A DNA stretch of 64,000 nt from Neiella litorisoli (GCF_014773395.1 NZ_JACXAF010000013.1:90582-154581), one strand, 5' to 3'; positions 51,380-63,756 are shown, counted from the stretch's first letter. Notes: generated by a model not told the origin, from the letters alone. Numbers and translations are program-made.

Positions 51380-54081
51380 GCGAGCAAGTCCATCAATTCA
51401 AAGTATTCCGGCTCAACATCTTGTTGGCTGTGTTGTTCTTTCAGCAAACGTTCTAAGGTGCCGACGACCGACTTCAACTTGGGGATGCCAGCGTAGCAAC
51501 AGGCGCCATGTAAACGGTGAACCTGTGCTTTCAGTGTGGCGTTGTCTTGTGCCTGCCAAGCTTGCTCAATGGCATCGCGCGATTCAGGTAGTGATTCGAT
51601 TAACAATTGCAGCATTTCTTTGGCTAAATCAGCTCGGCCGCCGGCCTGATTGAGCGCTTGTTGCCAGTCAATCAGCGGATGGCACAGCTCTTTTGACTGC
51701 TGCTTTTGCTGATTAAATCGGTACCAATGCTGCAAAATACTATCAAGCAAGTGCTCTTCAATCGGCTTCGTTAGGTAATCATCCATGCCGCTGGCAAGCA
51801 GATTGGCTTTTTCTTCCGGTAGCGCATGGGCAGTGACGGCAACCACAGGCGTGTGTTGATTGAATTCGCCTTGGCGGATGGTTTGGGTTGCGGTAACGCC
51901 ATCCACATTCGGCATTTGAATATCCATGAAAATGATATCAAATGACTCTTCTGCAGCCATTTCAATCGCTTGCTCGCCATTGTTGGCCATGGCTACTTGG
52001 GTGACTTTTTCTTTTAGCAGCGTCACGATTAACTTCAGGTTGGCCGGATTATCATCCACCGCTAGCACTTTCATTGCCATTTTCTCGGAGCGTTCAAGGG
52101 CCTGTTGGTTGAGTGGGAATGCTTTGGTAGTGCGAGTCATCCGTTGCAAGGCAGCTAGTAAGCGATTGCTCACCAATGGTTTGCGCAAATGGCTCACAAA
52201 CATGCCCTGATAGTTTTCCAAATGGCCGATTTCATGCTGACTGGAAACTGCCGACAGCAGCACTGCATGGCGGGTGATATAGGTCAGCGCCTGCAGTTGG
52301 GTTTGTAACTGGTTGCTGTCAAATTCATCAATGGCGACAATCACATAATCGTATTTGACGTTGCGTTTGAGTAGTGACTGCCATTGCTGCTTGCTGCGAC
52401 ATGGCGTGACATTCATCAGCCAGCCATGCATTGGTGTTTCCAAGCTTTCCATTGAGTAGGCTTGTGGCTCGTAAATCAGAGCGGTTTTACCGGCTAGCAT
52501 TTCAGACTGGGCATGGTCGCCCAACGCAATTGGGCTGAGTCGGCAGCACAAGGTACACCAGAAGTAAGAGCCCTGATGGAGCTGGCTTTCAAGACCGATA
52601 TCACCGTCCATTTCAGCCAGCAATCGCTTGGTGATCACTAAGCCAAGACCGGTGCCGCCAAAGCGTCGGGAGATGCTGGCATCGGCTTGGGCAAAGGCTT
52701 GGAATAGGGCTTGTTGTTGTTCATCGGAGATACCTACGCCGGTATCTTTAACTTCCAGTTTCAAACAGACATTGTCACCGCGCACTTGCTCGACGCTGAT
52801 CCGCAGGGTGACACTGCCTTGCTCGGTAAATTTAATGGCATTGCCGACCAGATTGGTGATCACCTGTTTGATGCGCAGGGCATCGCCAAGCAGATCATCA
52901 GGCACTTTGTTATCAATAATAAAGGCAAAATCGATACCTTTATGGTGAGCCGTTGGCGCCAGCAGCTGCATCACCTCATCCACCGCATCGCGCAAAATAA
53001 ACGGCACTTGCTCTAAGGTCAGCTTACCGGCTTCAAGTTTCGACAGGTCAAGAATGTCATTAATGATACCCAGCAGGTTTTTTGCTGAGTTATCAATGGT
53101 CATCACCTGATCATACTGTGACGTTGTCAGTGATGTCTTGAGCAATTGGCGGGAGAATCCCAACACGCCATTAAGCGGCGTGCGAAGCTCATGACTCATA
53201 TTGGCAAGGAACTCGGTTTTCACCCGAGCGGCTTCCTGTGCTCGGCGTTTAGCTAAGTCCAGCTCGACGTTTTGGATCTCAATTTGTTCTAGGGTTTGAC
53301 GCAAATCGCTGGTGGCCTGCTCAATGTTGTTCTGCATTTCTAGGTGATATTCAGCGATGGACTTGGCCATGGCGTTGAGGCCATTTTTCAAGTCATCGAG
53401 CTCGCCAATGTGTTGGCCGCCCAAACGTGTTTCAAGTTTGCCTTTGCGAATGTTGTCGATGCCGTGAACCATCTCCGTAATGGGCTTGGTCACTTTGCGC
53501 ACCAAGCGGATGGTAAACACCATACAAACACTGATCCCAAGCAACACAATCAAGAAGGTATAAAACGCAGCGCGGTGCTGATTGAGCATGGTCGGCGAGC
53601 TATCAAGCTGCAATGTCAGATAACCGATCGCCGCAGGCGGCAGGCCAGTATATTGTTTTTCTGAGCTGAGAATCGGTGCCCGAAACAGAATCGAATTATT
53701 GTCGTAGTCGTATTCAATATCGGTGGCATCTGGGATTTGCTCGCCGGCGTTTAGTCGTAACGAGTCAAACTGGCGATGAAAGTTGGAACTTACAAACACT
53801 TCATGATCGGGGGTGAATACGGTAATCGACCGAATGGCTGGCGAGTGTTTGCGATGGGTGACACTGAGCAAGCGCATTAGTTTTTCACGGTCATTGGTGA
53901 TCAGGCCTTGCTCTGCGGCAATGGTCAAAGGCTCAATAATGTTGGTGCCGTCTTTGACTAACTGCAGTTCGAGTTGTTCGTACCGTGTCACCGTAAAGTA
54001 AGAGCCCAGCAGCAAACTCACCAGCACTGTTGGCGCTAGCGTCAGTAAGATTACCCAGGTGCGTAAACCGTACTTTGTCAT
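51316..54081 (-). CDS. barA: Hybrid sensor histidine kinase BarA
   Basis: Tripartite kinase that would phosphorylate the response regulator UvrY/GacA and so control the Csr small RNAs. 921 residues (E. coli 918): membrane segment about 9-31, periplasmic sensor, second membrane segment about 170-192, HAMP, HisKA with the His near residue 300 ([12 protein letters not shown]), HATPase with [13 protein letters not shown], a degenerate first receiver region, a receiver ([24 protein letters not shown]) and a C-terminal Hpt domain ([11 protein letters not shown]). uvrY is not in this window. Its 3' end overlaps acpS. Confidence 0.93.
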   Translation of the reverse strand: MTKYGLRTWVILLTLAPTVLVSLLLGSYFTVTRYEQLELQLVKDGTNIIEPLTIAAEQGLITNDREKLMRLLSVTHRKHSPAIRSITVFTPDHEVFVSSNFHRQFDSLRLNAGEQIPDATDIEYDYDNNSILFRAPILSSEKQYTGLPPAAIGYLTLQLDSSPTMLNQHRAAFYTFLIVLLGISVCMVFTIRLVRKVTKPITEMVHGIDNIRKGKLETRLGGQHIGELDDLKNGLNAMAKSIAEYHLEMQNNIEQATSDLRQTLEQIEIQNVELDLAKRRAQEAARVKTEFLANMSHELRTPLNGVLGFSRQLLKTSLTTSQYDQVMTIDNSAKNLLGIINDILDLSKLEAGKLTLEQVPFILRDAVDEVMQLLAPTAHHKGIDFAFIIDNKVPDDLLGDALRIKQVITNLVGNAIKFTEQGSVTLRISVEQVRGDNVCLKLEVKDTGVGISDEQQQALFQAFAQADASISRRFGGTGLGLVITKRLLAEMDGDIGLESQLHQGSYFWCTLCCRLSPIALGDHAQSEMLAGKTALIYEPQAYSMESLETPMHGWLMNVTPCRSKQQWQSLLKRNVKYDYVIVAIDEFDSNQLQTQLQALTYITRHAVLLSAVSSQHEIGHLENYQGMFVSHLRKPLVSNRLLAALQRMTRTTKAFPLNQQALERSEKMAMKVLAVDDNPANLKLIVTLLKEKVTQVAMANNGEQAIEMAAEESFDIIFMDIQMPNVDGVTATQTIRQGEFNQHTPVVAVTAHALPEEKANLLASGMDDYLTKPIEEHLLDSILQHWYRFNQQKQQSKELCHPLIDWQQALNQAGGRADLAKEMLQLLIESLPESRDAIEQAWQAQDNATLKAQVHRLHGACCYAGIPKLKSVVGTLERLLKEQHSQQDVEPEYFELMDLLAQLIDSPPPGLVDSNTTVASA

Positions 54082-54120
54082 GGTGGCGGATTATGGGACA
54101 ATTCGGCGGATACAAGGGGC

Positions 54121-54126
54121 TATAAT
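54121..54126 (+). promoter_or_regulatory. Consensus -10 element upstream of rlmD
   Basis: A perfect TATAAT at 54121-54126, 66 bases before rlmD. No good -35 at 16-18 bases, so only a candidate. Confidence 0.4.
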
Positions 54127-54192
54127 GACACAGCCTCGATCATTTGCACACTTTGTGCGCTGGGCAAGAGCAATTACTCACACATCTTCGTT

Positions 54193-55485
54193 ATGGCAAA
54201 CTTTTTTACCCCCAAGAAACGGCAAAATAAACAAGTTTTTCAATGTCAATTGAATGACCTCGACATCCACGGCCAGGGCGTTGGCCGCTGGCAGCAGCGA
54301 GTGGTGTTTGTTGCTGGTGGTTTGCCGGGTGAAACAGTGCAAGTGCAGGCCATGATACCGAGCACAGGGCCGAGTAAAGGACCGCTCAAAGGGCAGCTAA
54401 AGAATATCTCCAAAGCCTCCGAATTCCGCCAAGCGGCGCCTTGTCCGCATTATCAGCATTGTGGCGGTTGCCAACTTCAGCACCTGCAAGCGGACAAGCA
54501 AATTGAGTATAAACAGCAAGCGTTGCAACGCATGTTGGCTAAGGTTGGCGTGACCATCGAGCAATGGCAACCAGCGATTCATTCTCCCTCGGATTTGGGC
54601 TATCGCACGAAAGCGAGACTGGCGCTTGATGTGAGAAATCGAGTCAAGCTGGGCTTTCGTCATCAAGAGCGGCAAACCGTGGTGCCAATTAGCCAATGCC
54701 CAATCTTGGCCGAACCATTGCAGCAGATCATCGAGCCGCTGCAACAATTGCTCGGACAGTTATCTGCAGCGTCACAAGTCGGGCATATCGAATTGCAGCT
54801 GCATCAGCAGCGCGCAGCGGTGTGGCTCCATCGTCAAGGCGTTTGGTCGTCTGCCGATCAACATGTGCTGGATCAGTGGAGTGCCGAGCATAACGTGCAA
54901 CTACTGGTGCAAGATGCAGAGCTTAGTTACTCGCTCGACGATTTTGGCGTCAGCATTCACTATCGTCGCAATCATTTTATTCAGAGCAACCAGCAAGTGA
55001 ATGAGCGAATGGTGGCGCAGGCAATCGATTGGCTCCAGTTGAGTGGCACTGAAACGGTCTTGGATCTGTTTTGTGGTGCCGGCAACTTCAGCTTACCGCT
55101 GGCCACCAAAGCCGCCAAGGTGGTGGGGGTTGAAGGCGTGGCCGATATGGTAACGCAGGCAAAACAAAATGCCGCGCGGAATCAGTTGGCTAATATCGAC
55201 TTTTTTCAAGCCGATTTAACGCAACGACTTGATTTACAGCCTTGGTGGCAGCCGGTTGATATCATTGTGTTGGATCCCGCTCGCGCTGGAGCGCAAGCCG
55301 TGGTCGAGCAATTACCCCACTGTCGAGCCGGCAAAGTGCTTTATATCAGCTGCAATCCAACAACCTTGGTTAGAGATGCCGCCATTTTACAAGGTCATGG
55401 CTATCATGCAGAAAAAGCAGGCGTGATGGACATGTTTCCACACACTCATCACCTTGAATCGATGATCTTGTTCAGTAAGAATTAG
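54193..55485 (+). CDS. rlmD: 23S rRNA (uracil-1939-C5)-methyltransferase
   Basis: SAM-dependent rRNA methyltransferase with an iron-sulfur cluster. 430 residues. N-terminal TRAM domain, cluster ligands Cys84, Cys90 and Cys93 (CPHYQHCGGC) plus Cys in QCPI, SAM motif VLDLFCGAGNFSLPLA, and the catalytic Cys in YISCNPTTL. The barA-rlmD-relA-mazG order is as in E. coli. Confidence 0.95.
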   Translation: MANFFTPKKRQNKQVFQCQLNDLDIHGQGVGRWQQRVVFVAGGLPGETVQVQAMIPSTGPSKGPLKGQLKNISKASEFRQAAPCPHYQHCGGCQLQHLQADKQIEYKQQALQRMLAKVGVTIEQWQPAIHSPSDLGYRTKARLALDVRNRVKLGFRHQERQTVVPISQCPILAEPLQQIIEPLQQLLGQLSAASQVGHIELQLHQQRAAVWLHRQGVWSSADQHVLDQWSAEHNVQLLVQDAELSYSLDDFGVSIHYRRNHFIQSNQQVNERMVAQAIDWLQLSGTETVLDLFCGAGNFSLPLATKAAKVVGVEGVADMVTQAKQNAARNQLANIDFFQADLTQRLDLQPWWQPVDIIVLDPARAGAQAVVEQLPHCRAGKVLYISCNPTTLVRDAAILQGHGYHAEKAGVMDMFPHTHHLESMILFSKN

Positions 55486-55525
55486 CAGCAACAAGCCTCA
55501 GATCTGTCCGCAAAGGAGTTTTATC

Positions 55526-57715
55526 ATGGTTTCGGTGCGTCAAGCCCACCAACAGGATCACGCGTCAACCGCCGATTGGTTGGCTGCCTTGCCGCTTGCT
55601 AATCACACCCAAGCAAAACGTTTTGCCGAGGTGTACCAGCAAGTCGCCGACCTTGCGGGCGATGCCGAACAAAACCAACGCCTGTTGCTGCAAGGGCGCG
55701 AGATGGTTGAGATCCTCGTGACCCTGAACATGGACATCGATACCCTGCTTGCAGCGCTAATGACACCATTGGTGCAGGCTGATGTGATTGCCCGAGAAGC
55801 CATTGAAGAGTTGTTTGGTGCTGACATCCAAACGCTGATCCAGAACGTCGACACCATGGATGCTATCAGCACGCTGCATAATCAGAGTGAAAGCGCATCG
55901 GCGGCACAAGTCGACAAACTGCGGCGGATGTTGCTAGCCATGGCCGAAGATGTGCGAGCCGTTGTTATTAAGCTGGCTTCACAGATTTGCTATCTGCGTT
56001 CGGTCAAAAATGCCGATGAAGACACTCGGGTAATGGTGGCACGACAAACCTCGACGATTTATGCGCCGCTTGCCAATCGACTGGGGATCGGTCAGCTCAA
56101 GTGGGAATTGGAAGATTATGCGTTTCGCTATCAACATCCTGAAACCTATAAACAAATTGCCAAACAGCTGAAAGAAAAACGGCTTGATCGCGAGCGTTAC
56201 ATTACTGAATTCGTCTCTGCCCTAGAGACGGCGCTGGAGAAAGAAGGTATCCAAGCCGAAGTGCAAGGGCGCCCCAAGCACATCTACAGCATCTGGAAAA
56301 AGATGCAGCGGAAGAATCTGACGTTCGACAAGTTGTTTGATGTCCGCGCGGTGCGTATTTTGACCGACCAATTGCAAGACTGTTACGGCGCGCTTGGCGT
56401 GGTGCATACCAACTGGAAACACCTGCCGAAAGAATTTGATGACTATGTTGCCACGCCCAAGCCCAATGGCTACCGCTCGATCCACACCGTTGTCATCGGC
56501 CCGGAAGGCAAGAACGTTGAGATTCAGATCCGCACCCATGAAATGCACGAAGACTCCGAACTTGGTGTGGCGGCGCACTGGAAATACAAAGAAGGCGGTA
56601 GCTCAAGCAGTAAATACGAAGAGAAAATCGCTTGGTTGCGGAAAATTCTGGCGTGGCAAGATGATGTTGCTGAAAGTGGCGATCTGGCTGAGGAATTACG
56701 CAATCAGGTGGTTGAAGATCGGGTCTATGTGTTTACCCCGAATGGCGATGTAGTCGACCTGCCTGCTGGCTCCACTCCGCTCGATTTCGCTTATTACGTT
56801 CACTCGCAAGTGGGTAATCGCTGCATTGGTTCGAAGGTTGACGGTCGCATCGTGCCGTTTACCTATACCTTGCAAAGCGGTGATCGGGTCGAAATCTTAA
56901 CTGCTAAAAATGGCAAGCCCAGCCGCGATTGGCTCAACCCGAATATGGGTTACATCAATTCGGCCCGCGCCCGAGCCAAGGTCCAGCATTGGTTCAAATT
57001 GCAGGATAAAGATTCCAACCTGCAAGCCGGTAAAGAATTGCTCGAGGCTGAGCTGGCCAAGGTCAATATTGATATCAAGCACATTGGTTTGGCGGTGAAG
57101 CGTTTTAACGTTAATCGGGTCGAAGATCTGCAAGCGGCAATTGGCGCCGGCGATATTCGCTTAAATCAGGTGATTAACTATCTGCAAAGCCAGCTTCATA
57201 AACCAAGCGACGAAGAACTCGCTGAGCGGCTGATCAAACGCACCAATCACACCCCAAAGAAAAAGAGCAAAGATGCGGTGGTGGTTGATGGTGTCGGTAA
57301 TCTGATGACCAATATTGCTCGCTGTTGTCAGCCAGTGCCGGGGGATGCCATTGGTGGCTATATCACCCAGGGCCGAGGCATTTCGGTTCACCGGCTCGAT
57401 TGCGACCAATTCCATGATTTGGCCGAAGCCCACCCAGAGCGGGTGATTGATGTCCGCTGGGGCGAAAACTACTCCGGCGGCTACGCCATTACCATTCGGG
57501 TGATCTCGATGGATCGCAGCGGCTTGCTGCGCGATATCACCACCTTACTGGCCAATGAAAAAATCAATGTCATGGGCATGACCACGCGCTCTAACGCTGC
57601 CGATCAAACCGCGACTATTGATATGGATGTTGAGATTTACAACATTGATACAGTCTCGCGAATGCTGACCCGAATTGGTCAGCTCAACGGGGTGATTGAA
57701 ACGCGCAGGCTTTAG
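55526..57715 (+). CDS. relA: (p)ppGpp synthetase RelA
   Basis: Ribosome-associated synthetase of the stringent alarmone in response to uncharged tRNA. 729 residues. The N-terminal pseudo-hydrolase domain lacks the HD metal motif (ALMTPLVQADV in its place), so it is RelA and not SpoT. Synthetase domain with KKMQRKNLTFDKLFDVRAVR, TGS domain (VYVFTPNGDVVDLPAGSTPLDFAY, shown in parts), zinc-finger/RIS region with CCQPVPGD, and C-terminal ACT domain. AAAGGAG precedes ATG 55526. Confidence 0.97.
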   Translation: MVSVRQAHQQDHASTADWLAALPLANHTQAKRFAEVYQQVADLAGDAEQNQRLLLQGREMVEILVTLNMDIDTLLAALMTPLVQADVIAREAIEELFGADIQTLIQNVDTMDAISTLHNQSESASAAQVDKLRRMLLAMAEDVRAVVIKLASQICYLRSVKNADEDTRVMVARQTSTIYAPLANRLGIGQLKWELEDYAFRYQHPETYKQIAKQLKEKRLDRERYITEFVSALETALEKEGIQAEVQGRPKHIYSIWKKMQRKNLTFDKLFDVRAVRILTDQLQDCYGALGVVHTNWKHLPKEFDDYVATPKPNGYRSIHTVVIGPEGKNVEIQIRTHEMHEDSELGVAAHWKYKEGGSSSSKYEEKIAWLRKILAWQDDVAESGDLAEELRNQVVEDRVYVFTPNGDVVDLPAGSTPLDFAYYVHSQVGNRCIGSKVDGRIVPFTYTLQSGDRVEILTAKNGKPSRDWLNPNMGYINSARARAKVQHWFKLQDKDSNLQAGKELLEAELAKVNIDIKHIGLAVKRFNVNRVEDLQAAIGAGDIRLNQVINYLQSQLHKPSDEELAERLIKRTNHTPKKKSKDAVVVDGVGNLMTNIARCCQPVPGDAIGGYITQGRGISVHRLDCDQFHDLAEAHPERVIDVRWGENYSGGYAITIRVISMDRSGLLRDITTLLANEKINVMGMTTRSNAADQTATIDMDVEIYNIDTVSRMLTRIGQLNGVIETRRL

Positions 57716-58098
57716 TTACGCAAGTACCGACGGAGGTTATCGCTCCTCGGAACAGACTTGTTGTTACAGCTTGATGCCCGAACGCTGTCATCAAGCGCAA
57801 TGTCGGTGGCGCACGTTGTTGGTGTTTGAGGGGGAAGATTATCGTTTCTCCGAATAGGCTTGTTGTAGCTTGAGGCCCGAGCGCTGTCATCAAGCACAAT
57901 GTCGGTGGCGCAAGTTGTTGGTGTTTGAGGGGGAGGATTATCGTTCCTCCGAATAGGCTTGTTGTAGCTTGAAGCACGAGCGCTGTCATCAAGCACAATA
58001 TCGGTGAGGCATGTTGTTGGTGTTTGAGGGGACAAGCATCCGCCGCATGGACGCGGCGGCTGAGCCATCAGGGATGATTTTACGGCGTCTTGTCCCAT
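57712..58098 (-). CDS. Doubtful ORF with three 33/34-residue repeats
   Basis: 128-codon open frame covering the whole tandem repeat array. Each unit reads approximately PPQTPTTCATDIVLDDSARAS then SYNKPIRRNDN. Periods of 99 and 102 bases keep the frame. Between the first two units (minus-strand order) five of seven codon differences are synonymous third-position changes, which hints at coding; the third unit has drifted more. Against coding: the start lies in an inverted repeat, no good ribosome site is seen (GGA only), there is no signal or known domain, and two other frames are also partly open. It may be a noncoding repeat with a chance ORF. Confidence 0.3.
   Translation of the reverse strand: MGQDAVKSSLMAQPPRPCGGCLSPQTPTTCLTDIVLDDSARASSYNKPIRRNDNPPPQTPTTCATDIVLDDSARASSYNKPIRRNDNLPPQTPTTCATDIALDDSVRASSCNNKSVPRSDNLRRYLRN
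57737..58035. repeat. Three tandem ~100-bp repeats
   Basis: Units begin TTATCG at 57737, 57839 and 57938, with lengths of 102, 99 and about 98 bases. Shared blocks include GCTGTCATCAAGC, TTGTTGGTGTTTGAGGGG and CCGAATAGGCTTGTTGTAGC (the last in units 2 and 3). Unit 1 is the most divergent. Confidence 0.95.
58029..58096. repeat. Inverted-repeat element next to the tandem repeats
   Basis: GGGACAAG (58029-58036) and CTTGTCCC (58089-58096) form terminal inverted repeats around 52 bases. Inside is a hairpin CCGCCGC-ATGGAC-GCGGCGG (58040-58059). Possibly a copy of a dispersed palindromic element; no terminator T-tract. Confidence 0.7.
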
Positions 58099-58145
58099 TA
58101 AATTCCAACAACGTGCCTTTGCTTCATCGTACTTAGGAGAATTCC

Positions 58146-58949
58146 GTGAGCCAATCCAGCTCGATTCAACAATTACTCGAGATTATGGCCAAGTTACGCG
58201 ATCCCAATGGTGGTTGCCCTTGGGATATCAAACAAGACTTTGACAGCATCGTGCCGTACACCATTGAAGAAGCGTATGAAGTGGCCGACGCCATTGAGCA
58301 ACGAGACTTTGATGAACTGCGGCTCGAACTGGGCGATTTGCTGTTGCAGGTGGTTTTTCATGCCCAGATGGCGAAAGAGCAATCCTTGTTTGATTTTGAT
58401 GATGTGGTTGCCGGCATTAATGAAAAATTGATTCGCCGCCATCCTCATGTCTTTGCCAATCAAGCCTTTGCCGACGAAGCGGCTGTTACCGCCAATTGGG
58501 AAGCAGAAAAACAAAAAGAGCGGGCGCAAAAAGGCTCTGCCGACAGTGGCTTGCTGGACTCCGTAACCCTCGGGCTACCAGCTCTCTCTCGCGCTAATAA
58601 GTTGCAAAAGAAAGCGTCAAAGGTTGGCTTTGACTGGCCCTCGCCGGAGCCGGTATTTGCCAAGATCAAAGAAGAGTTGGATGAAGTTGCCGAGGAGTTG
58701 GCTGCATCTGACATCAACAAAACGCGCCTCGAGGCTGAAATCGGCGATTTGCTATTTGCCGTGGTTAATCTGGCGCGTCATCACCACATCGATCCTGAAC
58801 ACGCATTGCGAGTCAGTAACGGTAGCTTTCAACGCCGCTTTGGTTTTATTGAACAAACACTAGCTGCCGAAGGTCGTTCATTTGCAGACAGCAATTTAGC
58901 AGAAATGGATGCGCTGTGGCGTGAAGCAAAAAAGCACTTTAATAACTAG
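58146..58949 (+). CDS. mazG: Nucleoside triphosphate pyrophosphohydrolase MazG
   Basis: Hydrolyses (d)NTPs to monophosphates; in E. coli it lowers ppGpp and limits MazF killing. 267 residues with two tandem MazG domains: CPWDIKQDFDSIVPYTIEEAYEV-type first domain (EEAYE...ELGDLLLQVVFH) and second domain (EELDEVAEELA...EIGDLLFAVVNLARH). Start GTG 58146 with AGGAG 6 bases upstream. Flanked by relA and pyrG as in E. coli, but with extra material on both sides. Confidence 0.95.
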   Translation: MSQSSSIQQLLEIMAKLRDPNGGCPWDIKQDFDSIVPYTIEEAYEVADAIEQRDFDELRLELGDLLLQVVFHAQMAKEQSLFDFDDVVAGINEKLIRRHPHVFANQAFADEAAVTANWEAEKQKERAQKGSADSGLLDSVTLGLPALSRANKLQKKASKVGFDWPSPEPVFAKIKEELDEVAEELAASDINKTRLEAEIGDLLFAVVNLARHHHIDPEHALRVSNGSFQRRFGFIEQTLAAEGRSFADSNLAEMDALWREAKKHFNN

Positions 58950-59384
58950 TAAACTAGTGTTTATTACCGCCAATAGGGTCGATACCAGCAGCTACCCCGA
59001 GGTTTAATTTTTATAATTCCTGCGCAATTGGGGGCTGCCGATTATGGAATATGACCCAGCTCGGTTTTGGACGAAAACAATTTAGTGCAAATATTCAGGA
59101 GAAGCTAAGCCTCCTTTAATCCGGTGGTTAAATTCAGTGTGCCACTACAGAGACCACTCAAAATAGACAAAAAATTTAAGTCCGATGTAGTGCACTTTTT
59201 GAGCTTTATGCAGTCTGACATGACATCGGCATCATTCTCATCTTTTCACACAAGTTGTTTGGTTGCTTCACAATGCATAAAAAAAGCAGCAATTCGCGTC
59301 TTCCATTACCGGTCATCACATCTCAAAGGCAACACGGAAGAGACGAAAGTTTTAGAAATAGGTATGTAAATATTGAGGTAAAAA
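58950..59384. other. mazG downstream region without recognised gene
   Basis: 435 AT-rich bases. A small A/T hairpin (CTAGT/ACTAG near 58945-58962) follows the mazG stop. An open frame of 81 codons from GTG 59124 has no ribosome site and no protein-like features. Nothing else recognised. Confidence 0.6.
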
Positions 59385-59672
59385 ATGAGCACACGCACCG
59401 AGTTTGTTAACAGCATTATCGCAGAGGCCCTGTTGAGGAAAGTTAATGAAGCATTAACTGGTCAGCTTCCAGAAGGCGTTCAGGTAGTCCTAGAGGCCGA
59501 CGATAAGGAGGAAGCCTTTGGAATCCTTGCTGTCGACCAGCACGGCCACATACAGCATGTCGTAGAAAGTACCGTCGGTTTCGGCATCTCCGATGGTGAG
59601 CAACGCCGGTGGATATTAAACATTTTGGACGGTATCGCTGCTGGTGCGCGCCTTACGGCTAAATATAAATGA
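59385..59672 (+). CDS. Hypothetical protein, 95 residues
   Basis: Not recognised. ATG 59385 has GAGG with good spacing. The product is acidic in the middle (VVLEADDKEEAFGILAV) with a short helical N-terminus and no signal peptide or Cys. The alternation VQVVLEA / AFGILAVD / HIQHVVES suggests a small alpha/beta fold. It is convergent with the toxin gene and sits in the accessory stretch between mazG and pyrG. No function is proposed. Confidence 0.55.
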   Translation: MSTRTEFVNSIIAEALLRKVNEALTGQLPEGVQVVLEADDKEEAFGILAVDQHGHIQHVVESTVGFGISDGEQRRWILNILDGIAAGARLTAKYK

Positions 59673-59713
59673 TCTGCACTGGTAATTTTGGAAATTATCG
59701 AAGGAACGAGGCA

Positions 59714-59881
59714 ATGACTGATAATTAGCTGTTTAGTAGCTTCTATCAGGAAGACATATCGCGTCTCGCCGGAGAGTCGCCGCTCAAACAAGCTTTGGCG
59801 CAATTCAAATTTATGGCTGCTGTGATTGCCATTGGCCATAGAGGATGTCGGAAAAGTCGACTTCTGTTAGCTCTCCAATGA
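59714..59881 (+). pseudogene. Possible small-gene remnant with early stop
   Basis: A good ribosome site (GAAGGAACGAGG) stands before ATG 59714, but the frame stops at TAG 59726 after four codons. After this stop it stays open for about 50 codons (FYQEDISRLAGESPLKQALA ...) to 59881, running antisense into the toxin gene. It may be a degraded small gene; it may also be chance. Confidence 0.25.
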
Positions 59882-60186
59882 TCAAAGCGACCATTGTGTC
59901 GGCTAGCCTATCGTCGTCATCTTCTAATTCGTAATCGTTGAGAGATAGATATTCAAGTGCAACAGCAAGACCGGTTCGCTTATTTGCATCGGTAAACCCA
60001 TGAGCTACTCCAAGTGCGGCGGCATACTTTGCCGCAATTTCAAAAACATCATCTAGACCGGAGTAGACAATTGCATTATCAATGCGTCCTAAAGCCCCCT
60101 CGATTTCCTTATTTCGGCAGTTTAATAGCAAGGTTCTGAGCGTTAATTTCAACAACGCGCTGAACTGAAAACTGAATAATTGCCAT
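59811..60186 (-). pseudogene. Doc/Fic-family death-on-curing toxin, frameshifted
   Basis: The C-terminal 100 or so residues contain the Fic/Doc core HGFTDANKRTG, with conserved His, Asp, Asn, Lys and Arg, preceded by a typical helix (VFEIAAKYAAALGV). The family transfers phosphate or AMP to targets such as EF-Tu. This frame has only a TTG start at 60155. A normal start, ATG 60186, begins MAIIQFSVQRVVEINAQNLA but meets TAA at 60111-60109. Skipping one base at AAATAAGG joins both into a 124-residue Doc-sized protein. So there is a one-base insertion: a dead toxin, a sequencing error, or programmed shift. ATG overlaps the upstream small gene's stop. Confidence 0.72.
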
Positions 60187-60353
60187 TACATATCAGCCAG
60201 TTTCTTGAACGTTTTTGGGTGCGTTCTCAGAGCTAGCTTGGTTTCGGAGTAAACAATTTGCTTACCCTCTAGGCCACTAAGATCTAAAGATTTGGTTGCC
60301 TTAATGTGAGGCCGTTTTGATGGGCGTGGAAGGCTCTTAATAATCTCGTTCAT
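60186..60353 (-). CDS. Putative antitoxin of the Doc-like module, 55 residues
   Basis: Small gene directly upstream of the toxin. ATG 60353 is preceded by GAGGA at 5 bases, and the TAA shares a base with the toxin ATG (TAATG), so the two are translationally coupled. The product is basic at the N-terminus (MNEIIKSLPRPSKRPHIKA) and continues LDLSGLEGKQIVYSETKLA to a helical end. It does not look like Phd, whose N-terminal DNA-binding domain is longer, nor like YhfG. The antitoxin role is inferred from position and size. Confidence 0.6.
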   Translation of the reverse strand: MNEIIKSLPRPSKRPHIKATKSLDLSGLEGKQIVYSETKLALRTHPKTFKKLADM

Positions 60354-62367
<2,014 letters not shown>

Positions 62368-62388
62368 ACTTTAAACGCCGAATTCAGG

Positions 62389-62421
62389 GCCGTTGAGTAA
62401 GTAGTTCAGCGGCTTTCATTT
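62389..62421 (+). terminator. Weak stem-loop between pyrG and eno
   Basis: GCCGTTGA and TCAGCGGC form an 8-bp stem with one G-U pair, followed by TTTCATTTC. May attenuate readthrough into eno. Confidence 0.3.
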
Positions 62422-62444
62422 CACACGTAAATAAATGGATATGA

Positions 62445-63752
<1,308 letters not shown>

Positions 63753-63756
63753 TTTA

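Larger units (their letters stand above)
57716..58145. other. relA-mazG intergenic region with repeats
   Basis: 430 bases that in E. coli hold mazEF. Here they contain three tandem repeats (57737-58035), an inverted-repeat element (58029-58096) and the mazG ribosome site. The only open frame of size runs across the repeats on the minus strand (58098 to 57712). Confidence 0.8.

Noticed and set aside
57737..58035. Tandem array considered as CRISPR
   Set aside because: Units are ~100 bp and contiguous, with no short repeat-spacer alternation and no cas genes.
59124..59369. 81-codon open frame from GTG 59124
   Set aside because: No ribosome site, atypical composition with many Ser/His/Lys and no family resemblance; probably chance.
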